Of a stretch of 64,000 nucleotides of DNA, positions 54,377 through 64,000 are shown one piece after another. The stretch lies in contig BJHS01000010.1 of the NCBI GenBank assembly GCA_014193315.1, positions 16,573 to 80,572 on the forward strand, in the 5' to 3' direction. A model generated the notes under the pieces. The model was not told where the DNA came from. It did no database searches and was given only the letters and a program-made list of their open reading frames with translations. How positions within the stretch are numbered: position 1 is the stretch's first letter; each line of letters starts with the position of its first letter. The translations under genes were made by a program, and so were the position numbers. Source of the stretch: Verrucomicrobiota bacterium (GTDB lineage Bacteria > Verrucomicrobiota > Verrucomicrobiia > Opitutales > UBA953).

Positions 54377-56266
54377 ATGCGACCTCACAAACAAATCCGC
54401 CTCGGGCCCGACCGCCCCTATGACGTCATCGTCTGCGGGGCTGGCCATGCCGGCGTGGAAGCGGCCCTGGCGGCCGCCCGCATGGGGGTGGAGGTCCTGC
54501 TCCTGACCGGCAACGTGGACACCATCGCCCAGATGAGCTGCAACCCCGCCATCGGGGGCCAGGCCAAAGGGCACATCGTTCGGGAGATCGATGCCCTGGG
54601 AGGCGAGATGGGCCTGACCGCTGACGTGACCGGCATCCAGTTCCGCCTCCTCAACTCCTCCAAGGGTCCCGCCGTCCAGGCCCCCCGCGCTCAGTGCGAT
54701 AAGAAGGCTTACCAGTTCCGGATGAAACACCTCTGCGAGCTGCAGGCGGGGCTGACCATCTTCCAATCCCAGGTCACCGGGCTCATCTTTAAGCACGGCG
54801 CCGTGGTCGGGGTGCAGACCAACCTGGATCTTGATTTCCACGCCAAGACCGTGGTCGTGACGACGGGCACTTTCTTACGTGGCCTGATGCACATCGGGGC
54901 GAATAAAACCGAAGGTGGTCGGCTGGGAGACTTTAGTGCTAAGTCATTGTCAGCCAGTTTTTTAGAGGCAGGAATTGAACTCCAGCGGCTCAAGACCGGA
55001 ACCCCGCCGCGCATCCTTGGATCGTCGATTGATTTCAGCAAATGCGAGGAGCAACCAGGCGACACCTCCCCCACCCTTTTCGCCTTCCACGACACTCGTC
55101 AGCAAACCGATTTGTTCCACGTGGAACAAGCCGGTGAACGCCTCCCCGGCTGGGCTCCCGGCAGCGACCAAGTATCCTGCTGGATGACCGAGGCAACCGG
55201 CGCCACGGGGAAGATCGTCCAAGAGAACCTCCACCTCTCCCCCCTCTATGGCGGCGAGATTACCAGCGTCGGCCCACGCTACTGCCCATCCATCGAGGAT
55301 AAGTTCGTGAAGTTCTCGGACAAGGATACCCATAAGCTCTACCTTGAGCCTGAGGGCCGCAATACCGACGAATGGTACATCAATGGCCTTTCGACCTCCC
55401 TTCCCTTCCCTGTCCAACTCCAGATGCTGGCGTCGGTCCCCGGCCTAGAGAAAGCCGTGATGCTCCGCCCGGCCTATGCCGTCGAATACGATTTCGCACC
55501 CCCGACCCAACTCTACCCCACCCTGGAGTCTAAAAAGGTCGAGGGCTTGTTCTTTGCCGGCCAGATCAACGGCACTTCTGGGTACGAGGAAGCCGGCGCC
55601 CAAGGCCTGGTTGCCGGGGTCAATGCGGCCTGTAAAGTCAAAGGACAGACTCCCATGGTGATTGGCCGCGATGAAGCCTACATCGGGGTGCTAATCGATG
55701 ACCTCGTAACCAAAGGCACCCAGGAGCCTTATCGAATGTTCACCAGCCGGGCTGAATTCCGCCTCTTATTCAACCACGGCAGCGCCGAACTCCGTCTTAA
55801 GGACAAAATCACCGAGTTCAGCCTGGTCCCGCCGGACCGCTTGGGCCGCATCCAAGCCAAAGCCGAGAAAGTCGCCCATTGGATTGAATACCTGGAGAAA
55901 CTGGCCATCCCCGGCGGAATCGCTGGCGACGTCATTCGGCGCAACTGGGAATCCATGCCTAAGGACCTGCCGCCGACGTTCCTGGCCGAAGCCGCCGAAG
56001 TACAAGCCGAAGTCATGTACCGGGTCAAATACCGGGGGTACCTGGAGCGCGAAACCCGCAACGCCCGCAAACTGCACGACCTAGACTCTTTTAAGGTACC
56101 TGAAGGCTTTGACTTCTTAAAAGCCTACGGCTTGCGCATCGAAGCCCGCCAGAAGCTCCAATCGATTCAGCCCAAGACCTTAGGCCAGGCCAGCCGGATC
56201 AGCGGCGTGAACCCGGCGGACATCTCACTGCTGATGATTCTGTTCCGGTCGAAGAAGACCACCTGA
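54377..56266 (+). CDS. mnmG: tRNA uridine-5-carboxymethylaminomethyl modification enzyme MnmG
   Basis: 629 residues from an ATG with a good SD (GAGGGAG, 5-nt spacing); a GTG overlapping the mnmE stop is the alternative. FAD Rossmann motif [10 protein letters not shown], the [20 protein letters not shown] signature parts, C-N-P-A-I-G-G and, at the C-terminus, the helical domain ending with [11 protein letters not shown]. It is the FAD-dependent partner of MnmE. Codons for L-F-H-V-E-Q (about residues 246-251) form a perfect parS palindrome. rsmG, often next, is absent. Confidence 0.96.
   Translation: MRPHKQIRLGPDRPYDVIVCGAGHAGVEAALAAARMGVEVLLLTGNVDTIAQMSCNPAIGGQAKGHIVREIDALGGEMGLTADVTGIQFRLLNSSKGPAVQAPRAQCDKKAYQFRMKHLCELQAGLTIFQSQVTGLIFKHGAVVGVQTNLDLDFHAKTVVVTTGTFLRGLMHIGANKTEGGRLGDFSAKSLSASFLEAGIELQRLKTGTPPRILGSSIDFSKCEEQPGDTSPTLFAFHDTRQQTDLFHVEQAGERLPGWAPGSDQVSCWMTEATGATGKIVQENLHLSPLYGGEITSVGPRYCPSIEDKFVKFSDKDTHKLYLEPEGRNTDEWYINGLSTSLPFPVQLQMLASVPGLEKAVMLRPAYAVEYDFAPPTQLYPTLESKKVEGLFFAGQINGTSGYEEAGAQGLVAGVNAACKVKGQTPMVIGRDEAYIGVLIDDLVTKGTQEPYRMFTSRAEFRLLFNHGSAELRLKDKITEFSLVPPDRLGRIQAKAEKVAHWIEYLEKLAIPGGIAGDVIRRNWESMPKDLPPTFLAEAAEVQAEVMYRVKYRGYLERETRNARKLHDLDSFKVPEGFDFLKAYGLRIEARQKLQSIQPKTLGQASRISGVNPADISLLMILFRSKKTT
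55113..55128. other. Candidate parS site inside mnmG
   Basis: TGTTCCACGTGGAACA is a perfect 16-bp palindrome (18 bp with the outer T/A). It is identical or near-identical to the centromere-like parS sequence bound by chromosomal ParB (consensus TGTTNCACGTGAAACA; Pseudomonas variants carry TGTTCCACGTGGAAC). Confidence 0.85.
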
Positions 56267-56285
56267 ACGGGGCAGGGCGGGGCTA

Positions 56286-56301
56286 TGTTCCACGTGGAAC
56301 A
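56286..56301. other. Candidate parS site downstream of mnmG
   Basis: Second perfect copy of TGTTCCACGTGGAACA, 20 bp past the mnmG stop and 1173 bp from the first copy. Two identical 16-mers at this spacing are very unlikely by chance. Confidence 0.86.
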
Positions 56302-56342
56302 GACCCAAGGTGAAGATTGCGGCGAGAGCGGGTGACAGTCGT

Positions 56343-56394
56343 GTTTCAAACATTTGCAAGTTACTTATATATAAATACTTACGATTAATAATTC
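56343..56394. other. AT-rich pocket between mnmG and the phoB-like gene
   Basis: About 52 bp with roughly 80% A+T, in a region otherwise mostly GC. It contains ACTTATATATAAATACTTA and ATTAATAATT. It might be the promoter/UP region of the response regulator gene, or an unwinding element linked to the adjacent parS site. No DnaA box consensus (TTATCCACA) is seen within it. Confidence 0.5.
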
Positions 56395-56472
56395 GCCCGA
56401 CGCACGATTGTCGCATTCGTAACCTAACGCTGGCGGCCCAACCACTAAAGCCTTTGTGTGAGTCTCAACCTT

Positions 56473-57168
56473 ATGGACCCAGAACACCTCAAGCGAATCC
56501 TCGTCGTCGACGACGAAGCCGACGTGACCGAGCTGCTCGACTACAAGTTCCGACAGGCGGGCTATGCCGTCCGCGCCCTCAATGACCCGCTGCGCGCCAT
56601 CGGGCTAGCCCGCGACTTCCGCCCCGACTTGATCATCCTCGACATGATGATGCCGGAGCTTACCGGGGTGCAGCTGCTGCGCATGGTGCGCGCCGACTCC
56701 TTGCTCCAGGATACCCCGGTGATTTTCCTCACCGCCAAGGCGGAGACCGCCGACAAGGTGAAGGGGCTGGAGAGCGGCGCCGACGACTATGTCGCCAAGC
56801 CGTTCGACATACGCGAGCTGATGCTACGCGCGCAATCCTTGCTCCGCCGCGCGAAGTCGGCGGCGGCGAAACCCTCGACGCGGCTGGCCGCGGGCTCCTT
56901 ACTGCTCGACATCGAACGCCACGAGGTGACGGCGCTCGGCAAGCCGGTCGAACTCACGGCGACCGAATTCAAACTCCTCCGCCTCCTGCTCGAACGCAAA
57001 GGGCGCGTGCAATCGCGCGAGGAACTCCTCGCGGATGTCTGGAATTATTCGCCCGACCTCGAAACCCGGACGGTGGACACGCACGTCCGTCGACTCCGCG
57101 AGAAACTCGGGCCGGCGAGCGAGATCATCGAGACGGTGCGGGGCGTGGGTTACCGCGTCGCGGGCTGA
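56473..57168 (+). CDS. phoB: Response regulator, PhoB/OmpR family
   Basis: 231 residues from M-D-P-E-H-L-K-R. Receiver domain with V-V-D-D-E, phospho-acceptor Asp57 (I-I-L-D-M-M-M-P), T-A-K-A and the K-P-F Lys; then a winged helix (L-T-A-T-E-F-K-L-L-R, R-T-V-D-T-H-V-R-R-L-R-E-K-L). A GTG five codons upstream is possible. Followed by its sensor kinase at 47 bp. The phosphate link is plausible because a PstS-like gene lies nearby, but is not proved: no clear Pho box is seen. Confidence 0.88.
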   Translation: MDPEHLKRILVVDDEADVTELLDYKFRQAGYAVRALNDPLRAIGLARDFRPDLIILDMMMPELTGVQLLRMVRADSLLQDTPVIFLTAKAETADKVKGLESGADDYVAKPFDIRELMLRAQSLLRRAKSAAAKPSTRLAAGSLLLDIERHEVTALGKPVELTATEFKLLRLLLERKGRVQSREELLADVWNYSPDLETRTVDTHVRRLREKLGPASEIIETVRGVGYRVAG

Positions 57169-57215
57169 CGGCTTTCCGCTCGCTCCCGCGGCCGGACCCG
57201 ACACGCTGACTGCCG

Positions 57216-58457
57216 ATGAACTGGCTGCCGTGGATCCTGCTCGTGGCGCTGGTCGCTCTGGCGGCCTGGTGTTTCAATGAACTCGGTCGATGCCTCACCT
57301 GGGCCCGCCGCGTGCTGCTGCGCGGCGAACCTTCGACGCGCCCGGATGGCTGGCTCGTGCGCCAACTCGGCCTAGATGAACTGCTGCGCTCCGTGGAAGC
57401 GCGCTCGAGCGGGGAAGGGGAGATCCGCGCCGCCGCCGCCCGCCGGATCGAAGCGCTGCTCGCGCCGCTCACCGACGCGGTCCTCGTCGTGGACGCGCAG
57501 GATCGACTCCGACTGGCCAACCCCGCGACCGTCGCGCTCTTTGGTCTACAACCCGAGGATGCGGGCGGGGCCATCGTGCCGCTCGTCCGCAGCGCCGACT
57601 TCATCGAGCTCATCGGGGAGGTCCGCCGGGCCGGCGACGCGCAAGCGACAATCCTGCTCAACCGCGCACCGCTGGCCGATGTGTGGGTGCAGGCGGCCGG
57701 CGCCCGCACCGACCCCGAGGCGTTTGGCGAGCGCGCCGCGATCTTCGTGCTCACCGACGTGACGGCGCTCAAACGCCTGCAGGCGATGGAGCGCGACTTC
57801 GTGACCAACGTCTCCCACGACTTGCGCACGCCGGTCACGATCCTACGCGGCTACGCCGAGACGCTCGCCGATGACCATGCGACCATGAGCGCGGAGGATC
57901 GCACCCGCTTCGTCCAGAAAATCGTCAGCTCCGTCGGGCGCCTCCAGGCGTTGGTCGAAGGCCTGCTCGCGCTGGCCAGCCTGGAGAGCGGGCAGGGCGC
58001 CCAACGCGAAACCGGCGCCTTGCATCGGGCGGCGCGCGAAGTCTGCGAGGAATACCAGCCGCAGTGCCGGGCCGCCGGCGTCGCACTCGAACTTTCCCTG
58101 CATGCGGCCGAGGATGTCGCCACCGACCCCGTCCAGTCTCGGCGGCTCATCCAAAACCTGATCGACAACGCGCTGGCGCATGCGGCGGGGGCCACCCGAA
58201 TCGCCATCACCACCTCCGACGGGCCTAACGGGGTGATCCTCCGGGTGACGGACGATGGGGCGGGGGTCTCCCCAGCGGACCTCCCTCGGCTCTTCGATCG
58301 GTTCTACCGGACGGACAAATCCCGCCGGGCGGGCGGTAGCGGCCTCGGGCTCAGCATCGTCCGGCAGGTCGCCGAGCTCCACGGCGGGACGGCCGTGGCC
58401 GAACCTGCCCGCCCCAAGGGGTTGCAAATCACCGTCACTTTGCCGACGGGCTCCTGA
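57216..58457 (+). CDS. phoR: Sensor histidine kinase, PhoR-like
   Basis: 413 residues: one membrane helix (~4-22), a linker, a PAS domain (~80-185), then His kinase core with His201 in F-V-T-N-V-S-H-D-L-R-T-P, N box N-L-I-D-N-A-L, G1 D-D-G-A-G-V, F box R-L-F-D-R-F-Y-R and G2 G-S-G-L-G-L-S. No periplasmic sensor domain is present, as in PhoR, which senses through the Pst/PhoU complex. Partner of the preceding response regulator. Confidence 0.9.
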   Translation: MNWLPWILLVALVALAAWCFNELGRCLTWARRVLLRGEPSTRPDGWLVRQLGLDELLRSVEARSSGEGEIRAAAARRIEALLAPLTDAVLVVDAQDRLRLANPATVALFGLQPEDAGGAIVPLVRSADFIELIGEVRRAGDAQATILLNRAPLADVWVQAAGARTDPEAFGERAAIFVLTDVTALKRLQAMERDFVTNVSHDLRTPVTILRGYAETLADDHATMSAEDRTRFVQKIVSSVGRLQALVEGLLALASLESGQGAQRETGALHRAAREVCEEYQPQCRAAGVALELSLHAAEDVATDPVQSRRLIQNLIDNALAHAAGATRIAITTSDGPNGVILRVTDDGAGVSPADLPRLFDRFYRTDKSRRAGGSGLGLSIVRQVAELHGGTAVAEPARPKGLQITVTLPTGS

Positions 58458-58467
58458 GGCGGGCAAT

Positions 58468-58497
58468 GAAAAACCCGCCGGTTTTCGGCGGGTTTTT
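58468..58497. terminator. Bidirectional terminator after phoR
   Basis: Stem CCCGCCG/CGGCGGG with a 5-nt loop, flanked by an A-run on the left and a T-run on the right. It can serve the kinase transcript and the convergent tRNA-Gly transcript. Confidence 0.93.
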
Positions 58498-58511
58498 GCT
58501 CCATTTTAAAG

Positions 58512-58586
58512 TGGAGCGCGCGACTGGACTTGAACCAGCAACAGCCACCTTGGCAAGGTGGTACTCTACCATTGAGCTACGCGCGC
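58512..58586 (-). tRNA. tRNA-Gly (anticodon GCC)
   Basis: 75 nt with encoded CCA and T73, typical of bacterial glycine tRNA. The 7-bp acceptor GCGCGCG pairs perfectly. The anticodon stem CCACC/GGTGG encloses TTGCCAA, giving GCC (codon GGC). T loop TTCAAGT. Confidence 0.96.
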
Positions 58587-58612
58587 GCTGGATGGGGAGC
58601 AGACCAAAGCAC

Positions 58613-59463
58613 CTACCGAGTGTCAAGCCTTTGGAGGAGGCGGCCGCGGACGGCCGGGGGGGTGGGGGTCAAACCCGAGGACTGCAGGCGAGCTGCGACC
58701 TCATCGGAAAAGACCCAGCGAACCAGGGGCGCGTAGGCTGTCGCCTTGTCCTTCCTTAAGTAGAGCACGAGGGGGAGGCTCAAAGGGTAGTCGCCGTTAT
58801 AGATGTTCATCCCCGTGGGGGAGTAAGGGGTGGACGAGCGACCGGGACGCCCATCCACCACCTGCAAGAGCTTGGCATCCTCGACGGCGACCCAAGGCAG
58901 GACGACCAACGCACCCGAGACGCTCGCCAGGGTTTCCTTCACCTGCATCGCGGGTGTCTCCAAGCGGACCCCTTCCCGGAAAGCTTTCGACTCGAGCACG
59001 ACACCGCGAAACAGTTCACGGACAAAAGAGCCCTCCGGGGAATGCAACGCGGCGGTGATCAGGTCGGTGCGTCCCGGGATGGGCAGCTCATTCCAATTAC
59101 CGATGGGGTTGGTCGTTTCACGGGCGAAGACGCCGGCCAAGGAACCAAGGCTGATCTGCTCGATCGGGTTGGACCGATGCACGGCGATGGCCGCCGCCGC
59201 GCGGGCAAAAGGGAAGGGGACCAACTCCATACCACCTGGCGCGGTCGGGGCGGCTTCTTCCGGCCGCAGGAAGAGCAAGGCGCAGGCGACCTCGCCGCTG
59301 GCCAGCCCGCGCCGCGCGGGCATCGTGCCCGCTAGGTCGACGCTGGCGCCCGCCGGCGCGACCTGCCGCAAGCCGGTGGACAAGGACGGCGCCAACAAGT
59401 CGGTCCCCGCGATTTCGGCCGCCGGTAGCGCGGCGACGAGCAGAAAAATGCCAAGCCCACGCG

Positions 59464-59467
<4 letters not shown>
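58613..59467 (-). CDS. PstS-like periplasmic substrate-binding protein
   Basis: 284 residues with a signal peptide (~1-17, A-L-P-A-A-E). PBP-like pattern of the phosphate-binding group: an early G-T-D-L-L-A-P, V-H-R-S-N-P-I-E-Q-I-S-L-G-S-L-A-G-V-F, N-W-N-E-L and a late Y-P-L-S-L-P-L-V-L-Y-L block. The usual phosphate loop (S-G-T) is not conserved where expected, so the ligand may differ; it is shorter than classical PstS (~320). Encoded last in an operon with an NtrC-type regulator, hemA and a ccsA-like gene (4-bp overlap). Confidence 0.8.
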
Positions 59468-60839
<1,372 letters not shown>

Positions 60840-60843
<4 letters not shown>

Positions 60844-61886
60844 GGCTGGCCCCCTTCGGTTTGGGGGCGTTGGGTCGCGCCCCAGGTCCGCGCCGCCTTC
60901 TCCGCCAACGCGCGGCGCGCCGTCTCCACCTCGGCGAGGCGGGCCCGCAAGTTGGCGTTCGCCACGCCCGCGAGGTCATCGAGGTCGGAAAGGTAGACGC
61001 CGGGAAGGTCGCGCGCCGCCGGGTCGAAGTTCCGCGGCACGCCGAGGTCGATGAGCAACAAAGGTCGACCGCGTCGGCGCGTCGCATGCTCGCGCAAGGT
61101 CACGGCATCGAGCAAGGCCCGCTCCACGGCGGCGCAACCGACGATCACATCGTGCGCATGCGCTTGGCCGAGCGCATCCGCGAGCGACAAGGAAGCCCCG
61201 GCGAACTCGGCCGCGAGCGTGCGGGCGTTCTCGAAGGTGCGGGAAGCCACGGAGACCTGGCTGGCCCCGCGGGAGACCAAGGCCTGGACCACGCGGCGAC
61301 CGACCTCGCCGGTGCCGAGCACCAGCACGCGGGCCTCGCCGATCGCACCGAACGCCCGCTCCGCCAGATCGACCGCGACATTCCCGATGCTCACGTGGCC
61401 GTGGGAGATACCGGTGTGCGTGCGCGCCCAAGCGCCGGCCTGGAAGGCGCGCTGGAAGACCCGGTTGAGCGTCGGCCCCGTCATGCCGCGCGCGAGGGCA
61501 TCCGCATAGGCATCCTTCACCTGACCGGCGATCTCGACCTCCCCGACCATCTGGGAATCGAGGCCGGCCACGACCGCGAAAAGGTGTTCGACCGCGGCGA
61601 GCCCAGGGATCGGGCGGAGGTGTTGATCCAAGGCCTCCGGCTCGGCGCCCGTGGCGCGGAGGAGGGCGGCGCGCGCATGCAACGCCGCCGCTTCATCGCC
61701 GACCGCGTAGGCCTCGAGCCGGTTGCACGTCGCCAGGAGCACGACCTCGGCCAGCCCGACCTCGCGGGCCGCGGCATAAAAAGTTTCGACGCCCTCAGGC
61801 GACACGGCGAACGCGGCCCGATCATCGAGGCCGGCCGTCCGGTGCGTCGCGCTGAGCGCGACCAAGGTAGCGGGCCGGGTGATCAT
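60840..61886 (-). CDS. hemA: Glutamyl-tRNA reductase
   Basis: 348 residues from M-I-T-R-P-A-T; shorter than the usual ~420, the missing part being the C-terminal dimerisation region. Catalytic Cys54 in L-L-A-T-C-N-R-L-E-A-Y, Q-M-V-G-E-V-E-I, and a Rossmann domain with V-L-G-T-G-E-V-G-R. It makes glutamate-1-semialdehyde for heme via the C5 route. Its ATG overlaps the ccsA-like stop. hemL and hemC are not in the window. Confidence 0.93.
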
Positions 61887-62710
61887 GCGCGGTGGGCGGG
61901 CAAGGAAAGCCACAAGGCAAAGAGGGCGGGGAGCAACAGCCACAGGCTCGCGCGCGCGAAGCCCGGCCCGAGCACCCGTTCGCGGCGGCGTTGGATAGCC
62001 AAGGCCAAGGCTCCCAGCCAGGTGAAGGTGGCGAGGGCGAGCTTCGGCAAGGTCACGAGCGAGCGGTTGGCGGACCAATCGACCGCCCCGATGACGAGCG
62101 AAAGCCCGAGCATCCAGACGGCGGCGCCCAGCAGTTGCCCCCCGATCCGCTCCAAGGGCACCAACGCCGGCAGGAAGGTATAGATACCCCCGAAGCGCCG
62201 CTCCGCCAAGGCGCGGTGCTGCAGCAAGTAAGCGAGGGAGTTCAGGGCCTGCGCGCCCAGGATGCAGTACGCGAGGACGGCGGTGGCGACGTGCAGCACG
62301 ATCATCGGCTTGGCGGTGATATCCGGCTGCGTCGCCGGCAAGCCGAGGCTGGCCGCCGCGACCAAGCAAAGCGTGGTCGTCGCCGCGATCGCCCAGACCG
62401 GCAGCCGATGGTTGAACGTGAGGTCGAGGAACCCGTAAAGCGCGGTCAACCCCCACCCGAAGGTCAGCAGCAGCTCCGGGGTGCTCCCCATCGGCAGGGT
62501 GTGTGCATGGAGCCCTTGGTAAGCGAGCATCGCGGTCAGCAAAACCCACCCGCAACGAAGGACCCAAAGGCCGCCAGCCTTCAACCGACCCGACGCATCT
62601 TTAGCCGCATAGCCATCCAAGATTGTGGCGGCGAGGAAGACGGCCGCACACCCCAGCAGACAATTCGTCGTCAGCGGGGCACCAGCCATGCCGGCAGCCA
62701 AGTAGGTCAT
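61883..62710 (-). CDS. CcsA/HemX-like cytochrome c assembly membrane protein
   Basis: 275 residues from M-T-Y-L-A-A-G-M, eight hydrophobic helices. Conserved features of the HemX/CcsA (CytC_asm) group: K-P-M-I-V-L-H-V-A-T-A-V-L-A-Y with a possible heme-ligand His, and A-L-N-S-L-A-Y-L-L-Q-H. No W-G-x-x-W heme-handling motif of true CcsA is seen, which fits HemX-type proteins placed beside hemA. Likely affects HemA level or heme delivery; unproved here. Confidence 0.82.
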   Translation of the reverse strand: MTYLAAGMAGAPLTTNCLLGCAAVFLAATILDGYAAKDASGRLKAGGLWVLRCGWVLLTAMLAYQGLHAHTLPMGSTPELLLTFGWGLTALYGFLDLTFNHRLPVWAIAATTTLCLVAAASLGLPATQPDITAKPMIVLHVATAVLAYCILGAQALNSLAYLLQHRALAERRFGGIYTFLPALVPLERIGGQLLGAAVWMLGLSLVIGAVDWSANRSLVTLPKLALATFTWLGALALAIQRRRERVLGPGFARASLWLLLPALFALWLSLPAHRA

Positions 62711-62817
62711 CGCCACCTTATTTAAGGGGGTGTGACAAATTGGCAAACCCACAAAACAGGCAAAATACGATGATACTTGCAGGTTTTTGGGCAAAGGGTA
62801 GGGTGCCAACCACGACT

Positions 62818-63273
62818 ATGTCCTATAACCCCTACGACCTGACTCAACACCCCCCGCGCAGCGCTCGGGTTCGACTCGGCGGCCTGGTGATCCTCCCCCG
62901 GATGCTCGATAAGTGCCGGGCTACCCTCATCGGGAAGAACGGCGAGTACACCTACAATTGCCCCCTCGATAAGAACGTCCTGGATTTTCTCGGGGTCGAT
63001 GCCGACGACCTTAAGACTCAGGTAGCCAATGGTTTAGGTGATGGAGAGATCCTCACCTGGATGCTGGCCCACGCCAAGACCCCCCGTGCTGGCCACGAGA
63101 TCGCCGCGTTCAGCGCCTTCCATGAAGAACGCGCCCCCTCGGCCGTGGGCGGCCGGGCCCGCCTCAGCGAATACCAGTCCTCCACCCCCGCCGGAGCTAA
63201 GCGCGAGGACATCGTGGGATGGTTCGACGTGCTGGACCTGGACGATCACCAGAGCTTCGGCGGCAAGGTCTGA
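62818..63273 (+). CDS. DUF5069 family protein, 151 aa
   Basis: From the ATG M-S-Y-N-P-Y-D. N-terminal R-S-A-R-V-R-L-G-G-L-V-I-L-P-R-M-L-D-K-C-R-A and the following Y-N-C-P-L-D-K are the hallmarks of this small soluble family. Function unknown. A TTG or ATG further upstream would cross the ccsA-like promoter and is unlikely. Divergent from the ccsA-hemA operon by 107 bp. Confidence 0.85.
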   Translation: MSYNPYDLTQHPPRSARVRLGGLVILPRMLDKCRATLIGKNGEYTYNCPLDKNVLDFLGVDADDLKTQVANGLGDGEILTWMLAHAKTPRAGHEIAAFSAFHEERAPSAVGGRARLSEYQSSTPAGAKREDIVGWFDVLDLDDHQSFGGKV

Positions 63274-63363
63274 TTTACCTTAAAGCCTCTCGGAAGTTAC
63301 CGATGGCCGCCATCAGAAGTATCGATGCACGATGAGGGTCGAAATCTGTTACCCTCCATCACC

Positions 63364-63834
63364 ATGAAATCACTCCTCGCCTCCCTCAGCCTCCTGGTCT
63401 GCGCCACCCTCGCCTCCGCCGCGGACTTCGATTGGAAGACGCGCTTCCCGGAAGGCCTCGTCGATAATACCGGCAAGACCGTCGACCTCGCGACCCTGAA
63501 GAACAAGACGGTGGCGGTCTACTGCTCCGCCCACTGGTGCCCGCCCTGCCGCGCTTTCACGCCGGAACTCGTCAAGTTCGCCAACGCGAATAAGACCAAA
63601 CTCGCGGTCGTTTTCATCAGCAGCGACGAAGATGCAGAGCGAATGTTCGGCTACATGAATGAAGCCAAGATGCCTTGGAGCGCCGTCCCGTTCAAGTCGG
63701 CCGGCGGCCAGACGATCACGAAGGAACAGGGCGTGACCGGGATCCCGACGCTCCTCGTGTACGGCAAGGATGGTCAGCTGCTCACCAAGAATGGCCGCGA
63801 TCTAAGCGTCCTGAAGAAGCTGCTTGGCAAGTAA
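63364..63834 (+). CDS. Secreted thioredoxin-like protein with CPPC motif
   Basis: 156 residues from M-K-S-L-L-A. Signal peptide (~1-20, A-S-A-A). Thioredoxin fold of the tryparedoxin/nucleoredoxin type: S-A-H-W-C-P-P-C-R-A-F-T-P with the redox pair, F-I-S-S-D-E-D near 80 and the cis-Pro loop V-T-G-I-P-T-L. Periplasmic thiol-disulfide exchange is likely; partner unknown. Confidence 0.9.
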   Translation: MKSLLASLSLLVCATLASAADFDWKTRFPEGLVDNTGKTVDLATLKNKTVAVYCSAHWCPPCRAFTPELVKFANANKTKLAVVFISSDEDAERMFGYMNEAKMPWSAVPFKSAGGQTITKEQGVTGIPTLLVYGKDGQLLTKNGRDLSVLKKLLGK

Positions 63835-64000
63835 GTGCCCCGCCGCCCACGACGCATCCTCCTCGTCTGCATGGGGAACATCTGCCGCTCACCGACGGCG
63901 GAGGAGGTCCTGCGAGTGCACGCCGAACGGGCTGGGCTGGAGCTGCACCTGGACTCGGCCGGCACGGAGAATTACCACATCGGGGAACCTCCCGATGAAC
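63835..64000 (+). CDS. Low-molecular-weight protein tyrosine phosphatase, 5' part only
   Basis: Starts at a GTG that immediately follows the TAA of the thioredoxin-like gene and runs off the window end. The first 55 residues contain the LMW-PTP loop V-C-M-G-N-I-C-R-S-P-T-A-E (C-x5-R) and the D-S-A-G-T motif. Such enzymes often regulate tyrosine kinases of exopolysaccharide export; a role here cannot be told. Confidence 0.9.
   Translation, partial: MPRRPRRILLVCMGNICRSPTAEEVLRVHAERAGLELHLDSAGTENYHIGEPPDE

Overview
The window looks like an ordinary chromosomal segment of a GC-rich, Gram-negative bacterium, most plausibly a member of Verrucomicrobiota (Opitutae-like). The Gram-negative call rests on genes for an outer-membrane secretin, a NodT-type outer-membrane channel and KdsA (Kdo synthesis). 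The phylum is inferred from gene content and style (type II secretion arms, a DUF5069-type protein, a stand-alone CoaC, GTG starts, many 4-nt gene overlaps) and not from a marker gene. Coding density is very high. I see no prophage, insertion sequence, CRISPR array, rRNA or toxin-antitoxin module.

Layout. 1-9163: a type II secretion locus in two convergent arms, gspJ(partial)-K-L-M on the plus strand and gspD-E-F on the minus strand, separated by a 368-bp spacer with periodic inverted repeats. 9328-16000: an unknown gene, rmuC, tRNA-Ala, a Cys-tailed FKBP/SlyD protein, an OsmC protein, a ferredoxin, a small membrane protein, purM, tRNA-Pro and a LysM protein; then a Nudix-PfkB pair to 17013. 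17018-22422 (minus): an AsmA-like gene-grpE-dnaJ-nadC-birA-coaX-small membrane protein run (chaperones plus NAD, biotin and CoA cofactor genes). 23264-26063: hisG-aguB-aguA (histidine; agmatine to putrescine). 26254-28831: feoA-feoB-Cys-rich partner behind a Fur-box-like palindrome. 28936-33732: a POT transporter, exonuclease III, a repeat-rich protein and guaB. 33826-35969: menC-menE. 35966-41257 (minus): coaC-queG-membrane protein-gmk-polX-kdsA. 41400-42896: gnd. 42954-47167 (minus): a complete tripartite ABC exporter. 47269-49616: two membrane proteins (one an aquaporin) and a secreted barrel-like protein. 49692-52873: a secreted coiled-coil protein, then a lysA-PLP enzyme pair. 52995-56266: mnmE-mnmG. 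56473-58457: a PhoB-PhoR-like pair, then tRNA-Gly. 58613-62710 (minus): a ccsA/hemX-like gene-hemA-NtrC-type regulator-PstS-like protein in one overlapping run. 62818-64000: a DUF5069 protein, a periplasmic thioredoxin-like protein and the start of a low-molecular-weight protein tyrosine phosphatase.

The most noteworthy non-gene signals are (i) two perfect 16-bp palindromes matching the ParB-binding site parS, one inside mnmG and one just after it next to an AT-rich pocket, which suggests the window lies in the replication-origin domain; and (ii) an octanucleotide-periodic repeat (GTTGANNN units) arranged as inverted arms in the two long spacers between convergent genes, at 3698-4065 and 26064-26253. 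I did not find a clearly novel multi-gene defence or biosynthetic system. The unusual gene associations that I think deserve a check are listed as findings.
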